From positions 24,763,001 to 24,827,000 of the forward strand of contig NC_037092.1 in the NCBI RefSeq assembly GCF_002994745.2: a DNA stretch of 64,000 nucleotides, written 5' to 3'. Shown one piece after another: positions 43,348-55,203 of the stretch. The stretch comes from Rosa chinensis (lineage: Eukaryota > Streptophyta > Magnoliopsida > Rosales > Rosaceae). The notes under the pieces are model-generated. The model had not been told where the DNA came from and made no database searches. It was given only the letters and a program-made list of their open reading frames with translations. The translations under genes were made by a program, and so were the position numbers. Each line of letters begins with the position of its first letter. Position 1 is the stretch's first letter.

Positions 43348-46300
43348 TTAAAATGACCAAAAAAAAAAAAATTCCTCGCTAAAAGGGATATATATACACA
43401 CACACTCTTTCAAAGTTTTTAATTATATATATGTTGTATGCTCAACGTAACGGTTCATTTATGTTGTAGAACATGATTGTTTGTCTTTTTGTTATCAACT
43501 ATATCAATTGAGTAAAATGCTAATAGCTAGTCTTCATGCATGCGTATAAGGCTGCGCCCCCGGTTTTAAGCAGAAGACCCAGAAGCGTTTGGTAACCCGA
43601 CTTCTGAATTCTGATCAGCTTCTTCCAAAAGCTGCTGCGGCTTCTCTCGAAAGTCGAAAAGTAGAAGCTGCCTGACCCCTGCTTTTAGAAGCCAGAAGCC
43701 AGGATCTCACTGTAGCGGTAGTGACTGTAGATTAATGAATCTTTGAAAATAGCGGTCTCTATGGTCCCTTGGTTGAGGCAAGTACGCATACGACATGGAT
43801 ACTCCTCTTCAGTCTTCACGCAGACGCTGCTCACTCAAATCTCTCTATCTCTCTCTGACTGGTATCACCTCTCTCTTTAACCCTCTGGCCTCTCTTTCTT
43901 TGTCCTCGTCAATCAACATCACGATTCCGGGTATTGGAGTTATGCAATTAATTGAATATATTTATGGAAAGTTTGGGAATTGGGGTTTAATTCTTCAGCA
44001 TTTTTTTTTCTTCCAGATTTTGGCTCAAGGAAATAGCTTTCTGGGTCTATGTTTTTGCTCATGAAATGGCTCTGGTTTGGGCTTTTACTAGTGTGAATTT
44101 GAGTTCTCAGCTTAAATTCAAGGTAGCTGATTAGCTTAGTTGCCTTGGAACTTTGTTCTAGAAGTTGGATACTGATTTGGTTTAGAAAATGGCTTGCATA
44201 TTCCAATTGAGAATGAAAAAGATGAATACTTGAGTTGTGTGAGTGTAATGTTGGGTTTGCTTTAGAAGTGAGTTCATGTTTATATTGCTATCAATATATA
44301 ATCAAAACTTTGCTTTCTTTTATGAAAGTGAAAACTAAGAAGAGATATGAAACCGATGTTTTGAACATTTCTAGTTTATCATTAGAAATCTAGGGTTGGG
44401 TTTGATGTATAGAAGTTTATGTTGTATATCACCCACGCTAGAAGAGAGTTTGAATCTGTGATTAATCTAAATTACATGAATATTTCTTGATGTTATTTAA
44501 TTGATTTTTCTTTTGGTGAAATTGATAGAACTTTGCTTCTATTTTCTGGTAAAGGAATCAAAGTGACTCAAAGCAGTACTAAACAATTGAGCCCTGGGTG
44601 TCTTCGGAAATAACATGTAAGAAGACAAGGCAGCAAGTTCCCCCTCTAGCAAGGTTTCTCATTGCTTCAGGTTTTGGACTTTCTGGTTCTAGCTCAATCA
44701 TATTAAACCTGAAACAAAAGAAGCTAGGTGTAGTTGTAAGAGCTACAGTATGCCATCTGTAATCTGTAGTATGTCTTTTTCCCAAATCATCTCTTAACCA
44801 GTAAGAAATACGGTTCTAGTAGACTAAGAATTGTCGCTTCATAAACAATGGTCTTGAAAAGGAAGATATTGTGATGTTTAACAATCTATGGACTTCAGAC
44901 CAAAAAAAAAAAAAACAATCTATGGACTACTTCAATGCTTTGATGAACTTTTGCCAGACTTTTATTCTAGGAAGGAACCCCACTATTCAATCATTTCAAT
45001 GCTTTGATGAACTGTTTGTGTGGTTCATTGTGATGAAAAACAGAGAATTGAGAGGGAACAAAAATGTGAAAAGTGTGATTTTCATTGAATTGATCCCATT
45101 ACAGTTATAGCTTGATCTTGTATCACTTCTAAAGGGGAGAACTATATAAGTATTAAATGTGGTTTAAGTTCTTTTTAGTGTGTCTGGTCGTTGATCCATT
45201 GTTTATTCCATTGAAAGTCTTTCTAATTGTCTTGACAGCTTATTTTCAATTAGTTGTGACATGGTTGGTGTTATGCTACTGCAATTTGATATGGTTGAGG
45301 GAATGTGAAGAGTCCATGTAAAAATTGGACTTGTGTTTCCATGGACATATATTTCATGCAGCAATTGATACCCGTACCCTTAGATAATCTGACATGTTTC
45401 TTATGATACACAATAAGAGAGCTATTGCTTGTGAGAGGTAGATGTTAAGCAAGCTGATGCAGAGAAGGTTTTCAGAACAAGAGAGGAAGCGTCTCTTTGA
45501 GAAGTGGGGTATTGCACTCGACTCAAAAGCGAGGCTGGAGCCAACCGCCATGTCTGTTATGATATTTTTGGTGGTTATTTTGCCTTCCTTATTTTGAGAT
45601 TTATTTTTAGCGGATAATTTTTTCATTGCATATTAGCCTTCAATTGTAGTTGTTATATGAATAGCTTTGACTTGGCAAAAAAAAAAAAAATTGAATTGCT
45701 TTGAGGTTTAATATGTTTCTCTATGAATGTGCTAGGCATAGAAATTGGATAAAAGGGTCTGTTGTCAATAGGTCCAGCCCTGGTAGATTTTCCGTAGATC
45801 AGATATGTCAGGCCAGAGTTTTGATGCTGCGTGTAAGGAAGCTAAGTTATTCAGAGATGCAACATACAGTGCCTTATATTTATTCTTCTATAAGAACTCA
45901 CCTGATGGAAAACTTGGTGTCATTTATGTACAGAATATAATAAGAGAACAAGGGTTTTCTTATTGTGATCTAAGGTATTTTGGATATTTTTTATGCTGAA
46001 TCCTTTGGAAAGGTTTTGGATTTGAATAATAAGTCATTTTGGTCATTTTCGACCTGCATAATCATTCCAGCTTCATGACCTTGAATGAATGCTTCAGTGA
46101 GTTAAGGAACTATTGAGCATTGAGCACACTGATTTCTATGAGATTGGGTCAGGGAAGATTGACCTGGAATCTTCTTTGGTTGCAATTGCGAGTTAACTTT
46201 GTATTTGGTTGTTAAGAATTGGCTATGGTAAGTATGTCGTTACTGATAATTGGTACTGCATACAAAGATGAGTCGAAGACTGGTTCAAGTAGCATCTTAG

Positions 46301-47018
46301 GGGAACAATCAGAATTTAGAAAGTTAATGATTACTTTGCCATTACTGAAAGCATATGACATAACCAAATATTACACAACTCTTGAAAGCAATTAGATAAT
46401 GAGACAACGACAACTAGTGTTTGGTCTCAGAAATATTCAACCACATTCTTGGTTTTGTTTTAAGGTAAAATATGCATTCATGTCCAAATTAGTCATTATG
46501 ATATTTTTTGTGGTTAGTTGATGCAAATCAGAAATCAATTGTTATTAATATTACTAATATATTTGTATAAGTTATTTTTAAAATTGTCCAATATTAATCA
46601 TATGGTCATCATGATTAATAAAAATTGAAAGTTGACATTAATAAGGACATAATAAAGATTAAAAAATAATAACAAAAGCATTTGAACAACATTGTATTAC
46701 CAAATAATCAAGGCAAAATAATATCTCATGTTCAATTTGGTCATTCCACAAACAAAAAGCACAAGTCAGTTTGAGTTTACCAAACACTTTGTCACTGCTT
46801 TTGCCACTGACAGTACTTATAAAAAGCCAGTTTATCAAACACTAAGCTGTTTTGTTTTTCAGCTACTTATTCTCAAAAATAAGCAGAAGTCAGTTTTTTC
46901 TCAAAGAACAGGCATACCAAACATAGCCTAAGCACCTTACAAGAGTCACAATAATTTTACTTATGCACGAATAGCTCACAATTGAGTAATAATATTCAAT
47001 TAGTGTTCTTATGAACAA
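43348..47018. other. Long stretch without a supported gene
   Basis: It contains AGAAGC-rich text at 43560-43710 (gcagaagacccagaagcg, aaaagctgctgcggcttctc) and aagcagaagtcag text near 46870. These could be the two degenerate ends of one old element (both ends carry AGGCT/AGCCT), but I cannot prove it. A repeated phrase (tcaatgctttgatgaact) occurs near 44933 and 44996. A coding-like frame at 45805-45999 is listed separately. The rest is AT-rich DNA. Confidence 0.35.
45805..45999 (+). other. Coding-like 64-codon stretch of unknown origin
   Basis: The frame reads SGQSFDAACKEAKLFRDATY, then LYLFFYKNSPDGKLGVIYVQ and NIIREQGFSY. The residue mix is that of a folded protein and the third-position use differs from the AT-rich surroundings. 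I do not recognise it. It could be one exon of a decayed gene or part of a transposon protein. Confidence 0.25.
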
Positions 47019-47026
47019 GTACTTGA

Positions 47027-47157
47027 CAAAGTGGTGTTAGCTCAATGGTTAGAGCACCCACTACCTATGTACGAAGTAGTGGGTTCGAGTCACCATGGGG
47101 GCAGGAGTGAAACATTTTGATCCTCTTTTTAATAAAAGAAAGAAAGAAAAAAAAAAG
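47027..47157 (+). mobile_element. tRNA-derived SINE, copy 1
   Basis: The head resembles a tRNA with an A box (TTAGCTCAATGGTTAGAGC) and a B box (GGGTTCGAGTC). The body is short and ends in an A-rich tail. The flanking duplication gtacttga is at 47019-47026 and 47158-47165. The tRNA part does not form a full cloverleaf with a proper acceptor stem, so it is a SINE promoter rather than a tRNA gene. Confidence 0.8.
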
Positions 47158-47173
47158 GTACTTGATCATTTCA

Positions 47174-47377
47174 ACCACTACAGATAGTCGAGTTGATAAG
47201 AGCTTTTAGGTGTAGAACCCCCACATTCGGGTTCGAATCCTACCGACGCTTAAATCCCAATCTATTTTTGGTGGCCACAAGGAAGCGTTTTGACATGATC
47301 TTTTGCACACGGATTAGTTTATAGGCTTAAGAAGTCTTTAAGAATACCATATGATCTCGATTAAAAAAAAAAACAAT
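47174..47377 (+). mobile_element. tRNA-derived SINE, copy 2 (different family)
   Basis: It starts with a tRNA-like head (A box GATAGTCGAGTTGATAAGAGC-like, B box GGTTCGAATCC) and has a longer body with a poly(A) tail near 47362-47373. The duplication atcatttca is at 47165-47173 and 47378-47386. It sits immediately after the target duplication of SINE copy 1. Confidence 0.8.
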
Positions 47378-47738
47378 ATCATTTCATTTTTAACTTCCAG
47401 CAATTAGGAAACTAATTAACATAACTCTACGTCTTCCTTTATGGTAAGATTAAGAGTGTAGACTCCTTAATTCCTACTCTTTAAGGATCAAACAAAGTTT
47501 TGTTGAAATTGAGGTTGTTACAGACTTGGGGTAACTAAACACAACCCATTTACTAACCATCCTTATTTTTGCGCTCTGTTTTACCTGGACGATTAGTTAT
47601 ACAGTTAACTTTGTACGTTCTAGCTCTTCGCATTGGTTGAGAAAAATTAACCAATCTGACTCCCTCTACACACCTCAAAATAGATTAATAGCTGGTTTGT
47701 TCACCGCACAATGCTAACAAACCATCATTTCTTTCCCT

Positions 47739-47745
47739 TATAAAA
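47739..47745 (+). promoter_or_regulatory. TATA box of Ole e 1-like gene A
   Basis: TATAAAA, 102 bp before the ATG, after a ctttccct stretch. Typical plant core promoter spacing. Confidence 0.7.
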
Positions 47746-47846
47746 GCTCTTCCATGCATCCAAAGAAAATCAACCGAGGGGAATTGGCATCCAGAGGAGA
47801 AACACCATTAATTAATCAATAAAAAGCACAAAAAATAAAGAGAAAA

Positions 47847-48464
47847 ATGGCCCAGACTTTGGGAGTCACAGCTGTTGTTCTCACCGTATTTTGCTTGTGC
47901 TCTTTGGCGAATGCCGACGGCGGCAGAATTAGTGAAATCTTTGTCGAAGGCAAGGTGTACTGTGATCCCTGCCGTGTCCAATTCCAAACCAGAATCAGCG
48001 AACCCATCGAAGGTAGCATCATATCTACTAATGCTGGATGACATTGTTCTATTATCTAGTTCGACACCACAATCAATATTGTTTGCATGAATGATCTAAT
48101 TAATTTTAGCGACCATTTGATGCATGCAGGTGCCACAGTAGCCTTGCAATGCAGGAGCCGCATAAATTCAACCGTCTTATACACAGTTGAACGCAAGACT
48201 GGTAAGGATGGCCTTTACACTATTCCCGTAGATGAGGACTACGCAGAGGAGATCTGCGAGGTGAAGACAGTGAGCAGCCCTAGGGCGGATTGCAACGACC
48301 GTTTCGATAAGTTTGAGAAGGCTAGAGTTTTGATCACATACAACAATGGTGTTGCCTCCACAACTCGTTATGCCAATCCCCTTGGGTTCATGAAGAAGGA
48401 AGCAGTTCCTGAGTGCGAGAAAGTACTCAAGGAACTGTTTCCCGAGGAGCAGACCGATGAGTGA
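47847..48464 (+). CDS. Ole e 1-like secreted protein, paralog A
   Basis: Two exons, 47847-48012 and 48130-48464, give 166 residues. A signal peptide (VTAVVLTVFCLCSLANA, cleavage near Ala-Asp at 23/24) is followed by the family signature VEGKVYCDPCRVQF at about residues 33-46. The six conserved Cys are present (CDPC, QCRSR, EICEV, DCND, ECEK). NST at the start of the second half is a possible N-glycan site. The C-terminus has TTRYANPLGFMKKE, typical of the LAT52/Zm13 pollen group. Members are secreted and several act in pollen tube growth, but expression cannot be told from sequence. A paralog lies at 62.3 kb with the same intron position and phase (after Glu-Gly). Reading intact. Confidence 0.93.
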
Positions 48465-49603
48465 AAACATATAGAAGCTCCATATGTACCATCACTTCTA
48501 TGAATAATATCTAATTTGTGGGAAGAAATCCCCATTCTAATATCTACCTCTTTACATATCTTCATGTTTGATTACTTTACTCACTTATAAAAATGCTAAA
48601 GAAGTTTAAAGGTAAAAGAGAATACTTGAGGTGGTAAAATTTGAATATCAATTCGGAATTAATTAGTTGTTCTATGGAATTCAAATGCGATCAACAAAAA
48701 AAAAAAAAAGCATCTCATCTTTTAAACTTTTGATAGATTAAATGTTGACCAAGGGTAAGGCCATGCACGGGTTGAATGCAAGTGAACTTATTAATGCATA
48801 GAGAAACTAATGTATACAAGCTCGAATTTTATAATTACCTCCCAATAAAAATTCCATATATAAGCTCTTGGACCAACAAATCATTTAGTGATAGTGATCT
48901 TGTCTGCAAACTTGTATGCAACTCAATCCAAACATTATACAAGCAATATGAATATGCTTACTCAGCATAATTCACACTACCGGATGAATATGCTTTACCC
49001 AGTATAATTTTCACATTTGTAGTTACACACTTGAACAACTATATATAAGATGTTTCTAGGTCACCCTCATGCTCGAACTCCATTCAAAATCAACCGTTAG
49101 CCAAACCGTTTATGGTAACCCTTCCTTGAAGACCTTGTCAATTCTCTACGCATTTCTCCTCCACAATGTGAGGAGACACCCGCTTCTCAAAGGCAGAATC
49201 TGGTGAAGTGAGCCAACAAATCTTCCGCCGGAGGGGGGCATCGTACGTAACCTGAGTCTCGAAGCGCTAGCTCAACAGAAATGTTTAAACGCGTGATGAC
49301 CTTTGTAATGAAACGGGGTTCATTGTCAGCAGTTCTGGCATGGGAAGAGGGTTGTGCATACGGTGCCGGGTATATATGTAGGCATTTGGATTTCTGGACA
49401 AGCTAGCAAATTAAAGACTCACATGGCAAAAGAAGGAGTCAGAAACCAGACATCTGACTTAATTACCAATAAGCACGTAAGAGAGAACATCCATTAAATC
49501 CAAGCTTTGATAAGAAACACTTAACCAATTATAACCTCACGTATAACTTTGATTTTGAGGGGTTAAAAGGCCAAGAACTCGGCTACATATAACCCTTACT
49601 TTA
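48465..49603. other. Intergenic, no gene seen
   Basis: Downstream DNA of Ole e 1 gene A. A GC-richer island at about 49060-49360 reads partly open on the minus strand but resembles nothing I know. Confidence 0.4.
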
Positions 49604-50299
49604 GACCTTCTCCAACCCAAATGTCTAAAGGGCTAAAGGGGTCAAATTTAACTCTATTCATGTCCAACCCATTAGGTTAAGGGTTAAAGGGCAAAAAATG
49701 AGGGCTAAAGTGCAACCCAAGGGGCTAAACATAACCCTTCAAATAACCTTATAGTCCATTAAAAGAATGGATTAGAAAGTGGGGAGGCCCACGTTGGGGT
49801 CATCATGACTTCAGCAATGGCCGTTGCTGACGTCATCTAGCCGTTGGTTTTTTTTTTAAATAAATTTTCCTTGTAACTTTAAGTTAATTATTATGAAATA
49901 AATGTTTAATAAAAGTAGTAAACCATGCGTCATATTTCCAATATATGTTTTATTTATGATAAAAGCATTTAAAAAGAAACAAAAAAAAGTAAGAAAATGC
50001 AAACACTTGTCAGTGACAACCATGCCAATTATTAAAATCACAAATTTAAAGCTTAGAAAACTCAATCACATAACAAAGATCAAATTCATGGTGCTTGACC
50101 TCGAATACTCCAAAGGTGTGGACAAGATCATCTTGTAAATGTCGGTTGCCAACAGGAGAACGTATCATTTTGTATCGAGACATATACTCCGACATTGTAA
50201 TTCTTCCGGATCTTGGATCTCTTTCCAAATTTTCTCTCGCTTCGTCTAAGATGCGAGCTCAAGCTCTTCTAGACCTATTTGGATCCGGTTCGTCATCAT

Positions 50300-53200
50300 T
50301 AGACTCGCCATTGTAGTAATCTGCACGTTCATCCTTAACAATCATATTATGAAGGATAATGCATGCCATCATGATATTGGACAAATTTTCCAAACTCCAT
50401 CCTCTTGCAGGTTGTCTAATGATTGTCCATCTAGCCTGAAGAACACCAAATGCCTTTCAACGTCTTTGCGGTAAGCCTCTTGTTTGGTGGTGAAATATTC
50501 TTCAACTTCATTTTGAGGGCGCTTGATTGATTGGACAAGCGTTGCCCACTTAGGTTAGATGCCATCAGCGAGATAGTAACTCATGTTACAACAATGATTA
50601 TTGATGTGGTAGTCTAATTGTGGTGACTGACCTTCAGTGAGCGCATCAAACAGTAGTGAATGCCCGAGGACTGTAAAGTCATTTTGTGTAACAGGAATTC
50701 CAAAAAAGACATGCTAGATTGATACGCTAAAATAGACGCTCAATTTAACCATGCAAAAATGTAGTCGTTAGCAATATAGAGTAAGCAAGGATCGTTCAAG
50801 CCGGGGATTGAGGGTAACAAATTAATCACACAAAATAAAATTAAACTAATTTAAACTAACTAAAACACAAATCAAAGAAACAAAATCTGAAACTAAACAA
50901 AACACGTCAAATACTAGAAAAGAGAGAAAAAATAGCAGGAAACAGAAGGGGATAGAAAGGGGCTCTGCAATCCTGAGCAAGAACAAATATTTTGGGGTTT
51001 TTTTGGTTTTTGACGAAAATAAAAGGAAAACAAATTTGATTTTTGGTTTTGAGAAAATAAGATGGAGAATATGTTAGAGACTTGGAAATCCACCACCAAT
51101 TACTTTCGAACAATGTTAAGTTAACCTAGTTTCAATTACTAAGATGTGAACAGAAACCAACCAAGAAACAAGTCGGAGCAGATCATGTCCCTTATTAATG
51201 TTTCCCTAATTACTTAGTCTACGTGAACGCACAATAACTAAGCCTATCAACATGCAATCAAGGTATAGAACACTATCCTATCAAAAACACATATAGTGTC
51301 AACATATTTGAAGCATTAAGATCTCATGGAAACGATCGATTATAGAGTTGCAGTCTAGTGTGGAACGCCTACCTAGCATGCTCTTCTAGTTGTTTAAAAC
51401 ATCAGCTTTTGTCCAAAGCCTTGCATACTTGTAGATTAGAAAAGAAGACAATTAGGTGAATTATTTTCTAAACCTAGCTCCAATTACATGCATATATCCT
51501 AAGTGTCGACCCAAAGAACATAAACACATAAAAGTTTTCAATCAAGCAGAAATAAACAACCAACCCACACCAAAGATCAAGAAACTAGATTTAAACAAAC
51601 ATATGTTCTACATAATTGGGGCTTCAAACCTTGCCCCTAACAAAAAGAATGTTAATTACACATTGTTTTGAAAACCAAAATAAAACAAATAGAGACAAAG
51701 ATGAAAAAGATGATGGCGGATGAATAAGAAAGAGAGATAGAAGAGATGGTGAAAGGCGTGGTCGTCCTCCTTTTAATGTTTTCAGAAGCTTTATATTTAT
51801 GAGGAGCACAGCCCAAGTTTCCTTCTCCAACTCTGCTTTGAAAGCCTCCCCTAGTTGCTTGAGGATTCCTTTACTTGGTGAACAATTAAATGATTTTCAA
51901 GCCTTAGTAATCTTCCCAAAATCTTGAGGAATCATTCTAGGACTCTCCTTGATACTTGCAGCATCAATAACCTTCCAAAAATGCCCAAGAAATCTGTCCA
52001 AAGAAGAGTCTCGGCTAAAATGCCCTGTTTTGACTAGGATTCAATTTCTGTCTCTGAAGCTTCCTTCTTGGACAAGGAACGACTTTTTCTTGACAAATTT
52101 CTGGATGGTTCTTAACTCCCACATGTTCTATGATATCATATCTTCTAGATTTATCAACAAACTTCTGGAAAAACTCCAAGTAAATAGCCGGAAAAGATCT
52201 CCCAAAAAGCTTCGTCAAAAGCTGATAGTTCCTGCCTTATCGGGAAGCCTACTTCGAGCTTGATTTCTTGCTGCCTCGTTGACGCTTCTGACCAGTTATT
52301 TAGCTGTAGTTTAAGTATAACATCATGTATTCAAGGATCGCTGTCCCTTTCTGCAAAGGTTCAGCTGTAAGGATGCAAGAATTTCTCCTCAAAACCGTTC
52401 CCAGAAAGCTGATTCTGAAACTGTAGTTTTCTGCTGTGCAGCAACTGTTTTGCACAATGATTTACGTGGACTTCCCTTGTAATTTATGGCTAAAAGGTTG
52501 ATCAATCTTGGTCCTTTACATCAGTACTTCATGATCCATGGCTTCGTTGCTCTCTTTAGGCTCTTATTTCTCTTGAACTGCTTCACGAACTACCTAAAAA
52601 GAAAATAGAGTTAAAACTGACTTTTTAAAGGAAATAGCTAAGAAAAGTGTAAAGGATTGCACATTATATTTGTCGCTTTATGCTCCTATCATAGATCCAT
52701 GTATCAAAATCCGCCACGGCTTTGAGAACGATGGTTGGCTTTCTTGATTTGCCACTAAAGCTTCCTTGTCATCTAGTTGGACAGTTCTTCCACAGCCAAT
52801 GCATGCAGTCGAGCAATCGTATCATTTCGGGAAAACCTCGTCTTTGGGCTCTCTATAAGAGCCTTTCCAGAGCCTCTCTATTTGGTGCTCAAAGATATCG
52901 TTGCTGGTACATGGTGACGATCGTACGACAAAATTCACCGAAGTTTTCTATAGCAGTAGATTCAGCCATCATGAAGTTTACATCAAGAGAGTCTGCCACT
53001 TGTCTGTAAGCCATCATTCAGAGTGCGCAAATCAATTTCACATAAAGCAAAAAGTCGAGTCCTTTATTATCACGTTTTTGCCTGAAGTAGGGGTTAGCTG
53101 ATTGAACATCGTCTAGCAGGCAAAGAAAAACTTCACGCCTCATTCGGTAGAGGCGTCTAAATATTTCTGGTAGGTAGACAGGATTTTTGACAAAATATTT

Positions 53201-53425
53201 TTGCAGAAGATCGTCGTTCGCACGCAAACAAAATCGAGGGATGTATTTGCGCCCTGGAACCGACCCACCCCATTGTGGTTGTGGACAGAGTTGTTCATTA
53301 GCCAACCAACTATTTGCCGCCATCATAACTTGTGTTGCATGCATTTCCATCTCTTCATCTTCTTCATCCTCTTCCTCTTCTGCATGTAATCTTTTCTGCC
53401 ACTTATCGAACCAGTTAGAACTCAT
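50300..53425 (-). pseudogene. Harbinger-type transposase, split by an insertion
   Basis: The N-terminal frame (53018-53425) reads MSSNWFDKWQKRL, an acidic run, RKYIPRFCLRANDDLLQKYF, PEIFRRLYRMRREVFLCLL and PYFRQKRD. The next part (about 52697-53010) includes RQVADSLDVN, then FPEMIRLLDCMHWLWKNCPT and SGKSRKPTIVLKAVADFDTW. The solo LTR follows. The remainder (about 50300-50714) reads FFGIPVTQNDFTVLGHSLLF, SYYLADGI and KDVERHLVFF. Stops replace residues at several places (for example after RL-L in the RAQRRG stretch and after LADGI). The catalytic D of the DCMHW stretch is kept, but the protein cannot be made. Confidence 0.85.
50720..52691. mobile_element. Solo LTR inside the Harbinger transposase
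   Basis: It begins TGATACGCTAAAATAGACG and ends TTTATGCTCCTATCA (TG...CA, with TGATA/TATCA palindromic ends). The exact 5-bp duplication tagat is at 50715-50719 and 52692-52696. Removing it restores the transposase text across the joint. No gag-pol is present. At nearly 2 kb it is probably a gypsy-type LTR or a small non-coding derivative. Confidence 0.85.
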
Positions 53426-53589
53426 TGCATAAGTGTTTTAAAAAAGAAGAAGTATGAAGTTGATCAAGGTGCGTAGAGAAAAGTAGATGATTTTGTGAGT
53501 TATGCTAGTTCAAGCACTCAATTTATAAAGATATTTTTTTTACTGAAAATAACGAGTGCCACGTAGACATCATATCCACTCTAAAATTT

Positions 53590-53850
53590 GATAATCCAAT
53601 GAAGACGGAACACGTGTCATTCAAGAATCTTATCCAAAAATTTGATAAGATTCGATCAAGCCAAAATCAGCTTTATATCCATTTCAAAATTTCACAAACA
53701 AATCAGGAAAAAACACGTGGCCTCGAAATCATATCTGAAAGTTTGATAAGATGCGATCAAGCCAAAAATTTCTTTATATCCATTTTGAAATTTTACAAAT
53801 GAATCACGACGAAACACGTGGCCTCGAAGTCATATCCGAGAATTTAAAAA
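53590..53850. repeat. ~98-bp tandem repeats in the Harbinger right arm
   Basis: Nearly three copies of a unit containing aaacacgtggcctcgaa, a catatc-gaaa phrase, tttgataagat-cgatcaag and ctttatatccattt. Similar text reappears at about 55095-55165, outside the element. Confidence 0.7.
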
Positions 53851-54385
53851 TATTCCATCAAGATAACTTATGCCACATATATAAAATCGTATAACAAATC
53901 TACAACATTGCTTGTGAAGTAACACATGGAATTTAAAAATTATAACCGGAAAAATATTTTTTTATCATAAAAATGATTTCAATTACTATATATATATATA
54001 TAACATATTCAAAATTTTAAAATATATTTTAGGGCTATAATTTAGTCTTTTAGCATTGACGGGTTGGAGACGGTTAATGTCACATCGATGAATAATAAAG
54101 AAATCAGGGATTTTTAGCCCTTTGGGTTAGAGAAGGCCTAACTGATAGAGTGGAGCCCACTAACTTATAGGCCACATAAAACAGATTAGATTTAACAAAA
54201 AACATGGTGGGCTAAGATTAATCAGTTGCTAATATCCCACAGTCAAGGATGCTTGCTGACATCATCAAGTTGATATCAACTTTTTTTTTTTTTTCAAGAA
54301 TCCATTTCAGTACCGTACTACTGCTAAAAAATAAATAAATAAATAAAAAAATAATTCCTGTAAAATGTAATTAAGAATCTGAAAA

Positions 54386-55095
54386 GGGAGCTTCTATTCA
54401 TACCTCCTTAATTGGCATTTAGACTTCCCCTTCTAAAATTCGTACAAAACTTCCAATCTTATCCTTTTTTTTTCAAGCACAAAATTTTTATCCAGTGCAC
54501 ATCAACTAGTAATTTCTTTTTTCTCGTCACTTAAAACCCAAGTCATAGCTAATGGTGTTAACTTGTAGGCCTAGATATTCTTATGAACCTCCTTCTATTT
54601 CTTAATATATCATGCAATTTAAAATACCACAAGAGAACTATTGTCAAAATCAACTTCCGTAAACCCAAATCAGGCTAGCAGCATAGTCTACTCTAGCAAA
54701 AGAAAATTTAAAAAAAAAAAAAAAACAAGCATGAAAAGAAACTAAGATAACAATTGACGTTACATATGAAGTGAAGCAATTAAGCCAAACCGGAAACAAA
54801 AAGAATAGGCAATAGAAATTGTTTTCCGATGACTATTTTCTCGATTCTTCTTTTTTATATTTCTTGTCCTGTATTCCATTTTGTAATCTTTAACATTCTA
54901 CTTAATCAAAGTTACCCAAGAATCCTTAGGTATGGCTGCAAGAGAATGAGGGAGAAGAGGAGGTGCATATTTTATTTAATTTTTTTTTATTTTTCATCTT
55001 GTTCATTTTTTTAGAAGGGCAAAGTTAGATTTAAAAACTTGCAAAAATTGTTGGAGGTCCAAATAACATTTTAGGAGGTATGAATAGAACTTCCC
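54386..55095. mobile_element. Mutator-type MITE, copy B
   Basis: The ends are GGGAGCTTCTATTCATACCT and, in complement, GGGAAGTTCTATTCATACCT. The exact 9-bp duplication atctgaaaa is at 54377-54385 and 55096-55104. The interior is AT-rich and non-coding. Confidence 0.88.
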
Positions 55096-55203
55096 ATCTG
55101 AAAAAGTAGCACACGGCACTATAAAATCATATCTGAAAAAGTAGTAAGATTCGATCAGAAAAATAATTATATAAAAGTAGAAATAGTAGTATAATTAAAT
55201 ATG

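Larger units (their letters stand above)
49604..54138 (-). mobile_element. PIF/Harbinger DNA transposon, inactivated
   Basis: The ends GACCTTCTCCAACCCAAA (left) and, in complement, GGCCTTCTCTAACCCAAAGG (right) form an inverted repeat with GGCTAAA-type subterminal text. TTA lies before the left end and TAA after the right end, as expected for the TWA target of PIF/Harbinger elements. A minus-strand transposase fills much of the interior and is interrupted by a 2-kb solo LTR. I do not see the second Myb-like ORF that autonomous members carry. Tandem repeats occur near the right end (53590-53850). Confidence 0.8.

Noticed and set aside
47027..47110. tRNA gene
   Set aside because: It has internal A and B boxes but no complete acceptor stem, and has a poly(A) tail and target duplication; it is a SINE head.
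47180..47250. Second tRNA gene
   Set aside because: Same reasoning: tRNA-like promoter followed by a SINE body, tail and its own duplication.
51456..52263. Genes within the 50.7-52.7 kb insertion
   Set aside because: Frames are short, without gag-pol motifs, and the block is bounded as a solo LTR.
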